Source of the DNA: Halioglobus sp.
Lineage (GTDB): Bacteria > Pseudomonadota > Gammaproteobacteria > Pseudomonadales > Halieaceae
Length of the DNA stretch: 64,000 nucleotides
Assembly (NCBI GenBank): GCA_020443345.1
Contig: JAGRIH010000022.1
Span: forward strand, 62,001 to 126,000
Reading direction: 5' to 3'
Numbering within the stretch: position 1 is the first letter of the stretch; each line of letters begins with the position of its first letter. The notes under the pieces are model-generated. The model was not told the DNA's origin. It did not search any database and was given only the letters and a program-made list of their open reading frames with translations. Shown here one piece after another: positions 58,121 to 64,000 of this stretch. The position numbers were made by a program, and so were the translations under genes.

Positions 58121-60268
58121 CTACACATTGAGCCTGCTCAGGAAAAGCTGGCGTATGCGCCGCGACAACTGGGTCCACAGAGACTCGCTGCCGTGGTCAA
58201 AGCGCACATAGACGCGGTCGCCGATCATGGCCTGTCCGGCAGGCAGGGGCAGCTCGATTTCGTATTCGAACAGGCGCTCGCGGGTGGACAGTTCGGTGAG
58301 CCCGGTGGGATCCGGTGTGAAGGGGCCGCCCCCCTCAACACTCAGTACCTTGCTGGGTAACTGGTGGCTGGCCTGGGGTACCGCCCGCACCAGCCGGACC
58401 TGCAGGATGTTGTCAATGGCGCTGGCCAGGCGCAGTTCCACCGCGTCCAGTCTCTGGGTGATTCTGTCCTGGTCCTGTTGGGTGACAACCACCCTGGCGA
58501 TGGCTTTTTCATTATTGACGACATAACCCAGCAACTGGCCCTGGTGAATATACTGTCCGGGCAGGTCTTCCGCCCGGGGCAGGATGAAAACGCCCGTCGT
58601 CGGGCTGGTGATGAGCAGGGCGTCGATCTTCTGCTGCAGGCGATCGATCTCGCCCCGCAAAGCACGGATTTCTTCCTGCACTAGCCGCGTCTTGACCCGG
58701 TCTGAAACCCGCGCCTCCCTGAACCTGGCGGTGAGTTCTGTCATGTGAGCCCGCTTGACCGCCATTTCCCCGCGGTGGAAGACATTGCCCAGCTGGATCA
58801 GCGGCTGCCCCGTGGTCACTGTCGCTCCGGGGTTGGCCAGCAACATCTCCACAAAACCGTCCGTGTCTGCAGTCAGCTGGGTTTCTTCGGGCGGCCGGAT
58901 GACTCCCTCGAAGCGGGTGAGGGAACTCACGGGAAGCCACATGATCAGGCCGCCGATAAGAGCCAGGGACAATGTGCTTACCAGAACCGCTCGCGAGCGG
59001 TTGCGACGCAGACCGGGATCAAACAAGACGAACCGTAGCTGCTTGAGCAGCGGCAGAAAAATCTGATTGTATATTGCCCAGACAGCCAGCAGAACGCCAA
59101 CAATGAACAGGTTTTCGATCAGGAACAGACAGATGAGGGCCATGATCGTCATGCGATAACAGAACGATGCGGTGGCATAGAATAGGAACCAGGGGGCTTC
59201 GCCGGGAGCGGTTACCGGTGAGCGCGCGGCCTGCATTCCCAGCAAATAGTGCTGTGCCAGATAAGTGAGGTAGCGGTTGGCGCGCTGGCTCAGGTTGGGG
59301 ATGCCGATGGCGTCTGCCAGCACGTAATATCCATCGAAGCGCAACAGCGGGTTCCCGTTGAATAACACGGTGGAAACGCCGCCGATGAGTGCAATATTGA
59401 AACAGATACTGCTGATAACGCCGGGTTCGACAACCACCCACAGGCATAGTGCCAGCGCCGCGAGCAGCAGCTCGGCCATGATGCCGGCGGCCCCCACCAG
59501 CATGCGCATGCGCTTGTCGCGAAACGTTGCGGCCGCGGAGGCGTCCACATAGGGCACGGGCATGAAAACCAGCAGCATAATGCCGATCTCGTGCACCTCG
59601 CCATGGTACAGTTTGGCGGCATAGGCGTGCGCCAGCTCGTGTACCAGTTTGACGGCCGGATAGATGAAGACCAGCAATACCAGGTTTGCGGGGGTCAGGG
59701 CCTCGCTCCTGGCAGTGTCTATCAGCTCGCCCCAGTGACTGCCGGCCAGCGCGGCGGCGAGTGCCACCAGCGCGCACCACAGTAGCAGAAAAGGCAGGGA
59801 ATACAGGCGCCGTACTGCCGGTAGCGTTTTGTCCAGGAACCGGTCCGGATCAAACAAGCGGAGCCGCAGCGCCAGCGGGTTTTTTATGCGGCCAAGCCGC
59901 TGCTGTTGCTCATATTGTTCGCCCCGGCGGAACATTTCCTCGACGTCCGGTGCGATATCGGTCTGCAGCGCGTCCGCCTGGTGCAGTTGCCCCAGCAGGT
60001 GAATGATGTCGTCCTGTACCGGGGCAGCATCACCCAGCAGTGTGTTCACGTCCTCCCATATCTGGTGAACCGTGCGCTGACCGTTCATCAGGCCGATCAC
60101 CTGGTAGGCGGCGGCGTTGAATCGGTGGTAGCGGGCGCTGGAGTTGTCCTCCAGCACATACCAGATAGTTTTGCGGTATTCGTGGCGATGCAGTCTGGTG
60201 TGGGGGCGAAGTTTGGGACGCAGCGACTTTACTCGGTACCAATGCTCACTGAACAGAGGCCTATCCAT
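58121..60268 (-). CDS. PqqD-like / M50 metalloprotease / HlyD fusion protein
   Basis: The 715-residue membrane protein joins three parts. Residues about 10-100 resemble a PqqD-type peptide-binding domain. Residues about 155-400 form an M50 (site-2-protease-like) membrane domain with HELAH (210-214) and the second zinc motif NGNPLLRFDG (304-313), both intact. After a membrane segment near 427-447, residues about 455-715 form a HlyD-like barrel-sandwich adaptor with a helical hairpin. It could bind, cut and pass on a substrate across the inner membrane. It lies 12 bases after the GAF-HlyD gene and 54 before the SecA-like gene. Confidence 0.9.
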   Translation of the reverse strand: MDRPLFSEHWYRVKSLRPKLRPHTRLHRHEYRKTIWYVLEDNSSARYHRFNAAAYQVIGLMNGQRTVHQIWEDVNTLLGDAAPVQDDIIHLLGQLHQADALQTDIAPDVEEMFRRGEQYEQQQRLGRIKNPLALRLRLFDPDRFLDKTLPAVRRLYSLPFLLLWCALVALAAALAGSHWGELIDTARSEALTPANLVLLVFIYPAVKLVHELAHAYAAKLYHGEVHEIGIMLLVFMPVPYVDASAAATFRDKRMRMLVGAAGIMAELLLAALALCLWVVVEPGVISSICFNIALIGGVSTVLFNGNPLLRFDGYYVLADAIGIPNLSQRANRYLTYLAQHYLLGMQAARSPVTAPGEAPWFLFYATASFCYRMTIMALICLFLIENLFIVGVLLAVWAIYNQIFLPLLKQLRFVLFDPGLRRNRSRAVLVSTLSLALIGGLIMWLPVSSLTRFEGVIRPPEETQLTADTDGFVEMLLANPGATVTTGQPLIQLGNVFHRGEMAVKRAHMTELTARFREARVSDRVKTRLVQEEIRALRGEIDRLQQKIDALLITSPTTGVFILPRAEDLPGQYIHQGQLLGYVVNNEKAIARVVVTQQDQDRITQRLDAVELRLASAIDNILQVRLVRAVPQASHQLPSKVLSVEGGGPFTPDPTGLTELSTRERLFEYEIELPLPAGQAMIGDRVYVRFDHGSESLWTQLSRRIRQLFLSRLNV

Positions 60269-60280
60269 GGGCGATGCCGA

Positions 60281-62119
60281 TCAGCGCCACCAGGTCCAGG
60301 CTCGCAGTCGCAGCCAGTTGGCCAGATCGTGGGTCCATATCCAGAACAGGTTGGCCTCACTCACCGTGATCTTGCCGACGCCCTCCATGCCCGGTTGCAG
60401 CAGCAGGTCGTCCGCCAGCAGGCTCGCCTCCACGCGAAAAAAATTGCGGCCTCCCTCAGCAGTGGACACCGGGGTGATTTTATCCACCCGTAATTCCAGC
60501 ACGCGGCTGGGCATGCTGGCGAGAATCAGTTTGCCGGGCTGGCCCGGCGCAACGGGTGCTATATCCTGCTCGTCGACTTTTAATACAATGCGGTAGTCGT
60601 CCATTGGCGCAACCTTGAACAGGACATCCCCCCGGCTCACCGGTGTGCCCAGTCGCTGGCTGAGATCGCCCTCGATCACCATGCCGTCAAACGGCGCCAC
60701 CAGCCTGGTCCGCGCGAGCTGTTCATCGATGAGTTCCAGCTCGGCATCGGCCTGGTCAATTTTGGCGCTGATAATACTGACTTCGGCTCGATTGTGTTGT
60801 GCCATGGCCTCGCGGGACTCGCTGACCATTTGTCGGCGCAGGGTTGACCACTTCAGGCGCTGCAGGCGCAGGTCGCTCTCATCCAGCGCGCCCATCAGCT
60901 GGTTCGCGGACACCAGGTCGCCGGCCCCGACCTCTACGGAGGAGATATAACCGTCTATGGGGGCGGCGACAGTGCGCTGTACGCTGCCCTCAACCACCGC
61001 TTTGGCGGTTACTCGCCATGCGCCCTGTGCAAAACTGAAAAACACCAGCAGGATGACTGCACCCAGGCAAGCCAGCTTAAGCTTGATATGCTCTGGGCCG
61101 AACAGCCGGGTGACGATGCCCCTGAGGCTGCGCCCGGCCTTAACGGGCAGGGCCTGTTCGTCCCTGTGCTGCAGCCAGAGCCCCGGTGCCACCAGTGCGA
61201 CCAGCTGTTCGATCTCCAGTACGTCGGCCTCTGTCAGCGGTTGGCCCGAGTCCCGTTCCAGCGTCAGGGCACCCAGAATTTCTCCCTGCGCGGTGATGGG
61301 GATGGAGCACACGTTGCCGTGGCCCAATTGCTTCGCGAGTTCGGCGTGTGCCTGGTTGATTACCGGTGCTCGAGCGTCCGGTGGCGGATATAGGACGGTC
61401 CTGTCCTGGTCGACAGCCTCATCCATGGCCGCGCTGATCGCCTGGATCAGGTTGGACTCATGCTGGAAACGGGCACTGTGGGAAAGAACCTGGACGAGTA
61501 TTCGTCTGCCCTTGCGCAGACCCAGGCTAACCCGCTGGCAGCCAAATCGGGCGGCCAGCCTGGTCACTAAAGTGGTGGCGCTGCCACGGAACGTCTGCTG
61601 GTCGAGACAGGCCGCAGCCGCCGAAAAAATTTCCTGCAGGTTAGTGTCACCAGTAGCCTGCGGACACTGGTCAAGGGCGTAATTGAGCCATTCGCTGTTC
61701 CAGCGCAACAGGTTTGCCACCGTTTGGCGCTGTGGTTTGTCCCTGTCGCTCATGTCGAGCACAACGACATACGGTTTGCCGCCCGCAGTGAGCGGCTGAT
61801 AAAGGCGGATTCCTGGCCCGGTGGCTTCATCACCGGCGTGTTTTTCAAGGTGTGTCTTGTTGCGCACGGCGGTGAGCAGAACTCTGCGAGCCTGGTCGGC
61901 GCTTATGGGCGAGGGTTCGGGCCAGGACGCCTCGAGCCGGGACTCCTGCCCATTGGCGCTGATCCTGAACAGCAGGCCGCGGGATATGCCCTGCAGCATG
62001 GTGCACTGGAGGCCGAGCCAGTGTCCAGCCGCGGCCGGGTGCGCACTGCCCGCACGCGCCGGGTTGGGCGCCGTGGGTTTTACGCTGTCAATCGGCGGTT
62101 TACTGTGTGCGGCTTGCAA
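60281..62119 (-). CDS. GAF-domain / HlyD adaptor fusion protein
   Basis: The 612-residue protein has a cytoplasmic N-terminal half with one GAF-like domain (about 163-310, GNVCSIPITAQGEILGALTL) and possibly a degenerate one before it (33-145). One membrane segment (about 348-365) is followed by a periplasmic HlyD-like part (APIDGYISSVEVGAGDLV, a helical hairpin, APFDGMVIEGDLSQ). The start is TTG 62119, directly after an in-frame TAA; ATG 62002 is an alternative. Uniting a cytoplasmic ligand-binding domain with an export adaptor suggests gated transport. It is the first gene of the minus-strand export operon, divergent from the second adaptor. Confidence 0.85.
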   Translation of the reverse strand: MQAAHSKPPIDSVKPTAPNPARAGSAHPAAAGHWLGLQCTMLQGISRGLLFRISANGQESRLEASWPEPSPISADQARRVLLTAVRNKTHLEKHAGDEATGPGIRLYQPLTAGGKPYVVVLDMSDRDKPQRQTVANLLRWNSEWLNYALDQCPQATGDTNLQEIFSAAAACLDQQTFRGSATTLVTRLAARFGCQRVSLGLRKGRRILVQVLSHSARFQHESNLIQAISAAMDEAVDQDRTVLYPPPDARAPVINQAHAELAKQLGHGNVCSIPITAQGEILGALTLERDSGQPLTEADVLEIEQLVALVAPGLWLQHRDEQALPVKAGRSLRGIVTRLFGPEHIKLKLACLGAVILLVFFSFAQGAWRVTAKAVVEGSVQRTVAAPIDGYISSVEVGAGDLVSANQLMGALDESDLRLQRLKWSTLRRQMVSESREAMAQHNRAEVSIISAKIDQADAELELIDEQLARTRLVAPFDGMVIEGDLSQRLGTPVSRGDVLFKVAPMDDYRIVLKVDEQDIAPVAPGQPGKLILASMPSRVLELRVDKITPVSTAEGGRNFFRVEASLLADDLLLQPGMEGVGKITVSEANLFWIWTHDLANWLRLRAWTWWR

Positions 62120-62424
62120 TTACCTGGTCCCGTTGGCATCAGGGCTTTAAGGTGCGCTGTTGGCAGGCATTATGGGTAGCCGGTGTCGATAAGACAATAG
62201 ACTGCCTTCAGTCAGACTGGATTTTAGTATCAGTGCCCGTCGCAGGCGATTTGTGTACCGGATTGTCAGGCCACAACATGACGGTTGGGTCGGCATTTAT
62301 ACCTGTGGTGAAAAAGTTCTGATAAGTGTAGTCGAAGCTTGAACGCACTGAAGGAGTTGGATTACTCTCCCAGGAAGGGTGGAGTGGAAGCCGAAAAAAT
62401 GCGCAACCACATAAGATCTCGAAC
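62120..62424. other. Divergent intergenic region of the export locus
   Basis: This 305-base region must hold the promoters for the GAF-HlyD operon (minus) and the second adaptor (plus). I recognise no convincing -35/-10 pair, terminator or repeat. A 78-codon minus-strand ORF (62208-62444) has no ribosome binding site or family resemblance and is not called. Confidence 0.4.
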
Positions 62425-63330
62425 ATGGGAAGAAATTTGATCACTGATAAACGCAGGTTATCGCGGTATCGCGGGCCCTGGCTTGTTCTATTTGTCGTTC
62501 ACGGGCTTTTAACCGTAAATCTTTCTCTGGCAGAGAAGTTGCCGGCCCTGGACTGCGTGATAGCCCCCTACCAGGTTGTTGACCTGGCCAGCCCTGTGCC
62601 CGGTGTGCTGGACAAGATCTATGTCGATCGCAGCGACTTTATCAAGCAGGGTGACGTGGCGGCGAGTCTGGAGGCGGGCGTGGAGCATGCATCGGTGGTG
62701 CTTGCCAGGGCCAGAGCGGCCATAGACTCTGAGGTGCAGGTCAATTCGGTCAACCTGGATTTCGATAAGCGCCGCAAAGACCGCATGGACGCGCTGTACC
62801 AGAAGAAAAGTATTTCAATTGACCTGAAGGAAGAAGCCGAGCGCGAGCAGCGCCTGTCCATGTGGCGCCTGCAGCAGGCGAGGGATCTGAAAGGTATTCG
62901 CCAGCTCGAATTACTGCGGGCCGAGGAGCAGCTACAGCAAAAAACGATTCGCACCCCGTTTTCCGGGTTTGTCCTAAAGCGCTACAAGGGCGCGGGGGAG
63001 TATGTGGAAGACCAACCGATCATGCGCATCGCCCAGCTCGATCCGCTCGCTGTAGAGGCCGTTGTACCCATTGATTTGCATGGCCAGTTGAAGGCAGGTA
63101 TGCGTGCCCAGGTATACACGCAAGGTGATAACGGGCAATCCTACGAGGCGCAGGTGATCACAATTGACCGGGCGGGGGACGCAGCCAGCGGAACCTTTGG
63201 CGTGCGCCTCACACTGCCAAATCCGGATTACCGGGTTCTCGCGGGTGTGAAGTGCCTGCTGAAGTTCAGTGCAGGCGTAGCGCACAGCCCGGTTATGCCC
63301 GGCGGCGACAACCCCACGGCGCTGCGTTAA
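62425..63330 (+). CDS. Small HlyD-type periplasmic adaptor paired with second LEPR-XLL gene
   Basis: The 301-residue protein has a signal peptide ending near LSLA-EKLP, lipoyl-like halves (LASPVPGVLDKIYVDRSDFI and IRTPFSGFVLKRYKGAGEYV), a long coiled hairpin and a C-terminal beta-barrel. It is a paralogue of the adaptor at 55234-56082: both have LDC at the mature N-terminus, a VDKSD/VDRSD turn, GDAASGTFGVRL/DAASGTFGVRL and a KC near the end. It stands directly before the second LEPR-XLL gene with a 58-base gap, mirroring the first pair. Confidence 0.88.
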   Translation: MGRNLITDKRRLSRYRGPWLVLFVVHGLLTVNLSLAEKLPALDCVIAPYQVVDLASPVPGVLDKIYVDRSDFIKQGDVAASLEAGVEHASVVLARARAAIDSEVQVNSVNLDFDKRRKDRMDALYQKKSISIDLKEEAEREQRLSMWRLQQARDLKGIRQLELLRAEEQLQQKTIRTPFSGFVLKRYKGAGEYVEDQPIMRIAQLDPLAVEAVVPIDLHGQLKAGMRAQVYTQGDNGQSYEAQVITIDRAGDAASGTFGVRLTLPNPDYRVLAGVKCLLKFSAGVAHSPVMPGGDNPTALR

Positions 63331-63388
63331 GCCGTTATGGTGCTTTTCGTTTTCTTCGGGCGCCGGTTGTTGGGCAGGGTGGCGTGAT

Positions 63389-64000
63389 GTGAGGTTTGAC
63401 CGGCGACTGCTCCGTCGCTTACTCGGCTTGACCAGGGCCGGAGATACCCGATCTTTTCTTTCATTCGAACCCCTGGAATCCCGGCTGCTGTTGTCGGCTG
63501 ACCCATTGGCTGGTGCAACTGTGCTGGATGGTTTTGATGGGGCCGGCCTGCAGGCGGACTACCAGATATTCGACGAGAGCATTCTGGCCCGCCAGCTTGA
63601 CGAGGCGATTGAGAGCGAGCTGCAATTTACCGGCCTTGCGGCGGAGCCATTGCCGGAGTTGTCGGCGACAGCTGGCAGTGTAAACCGCCGGGAACTCATC
63701 TTTGTCGACACTTCGGTCGACGACTACCAGCACCTGTTGCAGGATATCGGGCAACCCGGCGAGCACACCAGTTATCAGATCATCCTGTTGCAGGCCGATA
63801 GAGACGGTGTGCAGCAGATGTCTGCGGCGCTGGCAGGCCAACAAGGTATCGATGCCATACACCTGGTCTCTCATGGCAGCGCGGGGAATCTGCAACTGGG
63901 AAATAGCCTGTTGCATTCAGGCAGCCTGGCGCATTACCAGGCGGAACTGGTTGGCTGGCGTGCAGCGCTGTCCGTCGATGCGGACCTGTTGATCTACAGT
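63389..64000 (+). CDS. Second LEPR-XLL / DUF4347 protein, C-terminus off window
   Basis: The first 204 codons are seen, from GTG 63389 behind AGGGTGG. The N-terminus is basic (MRFDRRLLRRLLGLTRAG) and lacks a signal peptide. It has FEPLESRLLLSAD (residues 26-38), a LEPR-XLL motif with Ser for Pro. DUF4347 begins at LIFVDTSVDDYQHLL and includes IHLVSHGSAG, in parallel with the giant protein's VHIISHGSDG. The frame continues past the window edge with DADLLIYS, matching LLIYGCN. It is a second probable substrate of the same export system. Confidence 0.9.
   Translation, partial: MRFDRRLLRRLLGLTRAGDTRSFLSFEPLESRLLLSADPLAGATVLDGFDGAGLQADYQIFDESILARQLDEAIESELQFTGLAAEPLPELSATAGSVNRRELIFVDTSVDDYQHLLQDIGQPGEHTSYQIILLQADRDGVQQMSAALAGQQGIDAIHLVSHGSAGNLQLGNSLLHSGSLAHYQAELVGWRAALSVDADLLIYS

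Noticed and set aside
62208..62444. 78-codon minus-strand ORF in the divergent intergenic region
   Set aside because: No ribosome binding site or domain, and it overlaps the start of the adaptor gene at 62425.
41551..64000. LapA/RTX-type I secretion locus
   Set aside because: No RTX nonapeptides in the giant protein, no ABC exporter with a C39-like domain, no TolC and no LapG/LapD arrangement.

Overview
The window is high-GC DNA from a marine-type gammaproteobacterium, most plausibly of the Halieaceae/Cellvibrionales group. That placement is inferred from gene content: comM-ubiK-porin-amtB-glnK next to a rep-type helicase, many TonB-dependent receptors, paired thiolases and a tannase-like esterase. 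No rRNA is present to settle it. I see one tRNA (Arg, CCG), one IS66 remnant, several degraded genes, and no CRISPR array or prophage.

Layout, left to right. 1-7078: a secreted hypothetical protein running off the left edge, a cNMP-REC-GGDEF diguanylate cyclase, and an overlapping pair made of a Cfa-like methyltransferase and a SAM/cyclase/AAA/TPR signalling protein. 7079-9147: a gene graveyard (SDR, DUF1295 and TonB-receptor fragments) around an intact tandem HxlR regulator. 9203-13853: tannase-like esterase, then an operon of two overlapping thiolases and a small membrane protein. 13900-14629: an alpha/beta-hydrolase fragment cut by an IS66 remnant, then tRNA-Arg. 14768-18683: a FecA/FecR/FecI-type cell-surface signalling unit. 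18744-23267: small hypothetical protein, large TonB receptor, DUF4136 lipoprotein. 23620-28812: five-gene cassette (LolA-like protein, two FtsX permeases, ATPase, outer-membrane barrel). 28963-33995: cytochrome c5 and an RND efflux pair. 33988-37942: rep, comM, ubiK. 38021-40670: NtrC/sigma-54-type control region and a porin-amtB-glnK operon. 40672-41379: a HAD phosphatase.

41551-64000 is the most interesting part. A 3449-residue LEPR-XLL/DUF4347 surface protein and the start of a second LEPR-XLL/DUF4347 protein flank a compact set of envelope genes: a GAF-HlyD fusion, a PqqD-like/M50 metalloprotease/HlyD fusion, a shortened SecA-like ATPase and two small HlyD-type adaptors, each placed directly before a LEPR-XLL gene. 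A PAS-GGDEF-GGDEF-EAL protein follows the giant gene by 18 bp. Neither LEPR-XLL protein has a recognisable Sec signal peptide, and no type I ABC ATPase or TolC is present. I propose that the locus is a dedicated, c-di-GMP-linked export and anchoring system for LEPR-XLL proteins. The gene identities rest on visible motifs; the system-level function is inference.

Regulatory signals found by reading: a shared ECF-type promoter (CGACAGAT-N16-CTCTATA) before the sigma-factor gene and before the leftmost gene, a perfect 15-bp inverted repeat matching NtrC half-sites upstream of a -24/-12 promoter, and two kinds of palindromic intergenic repeats.
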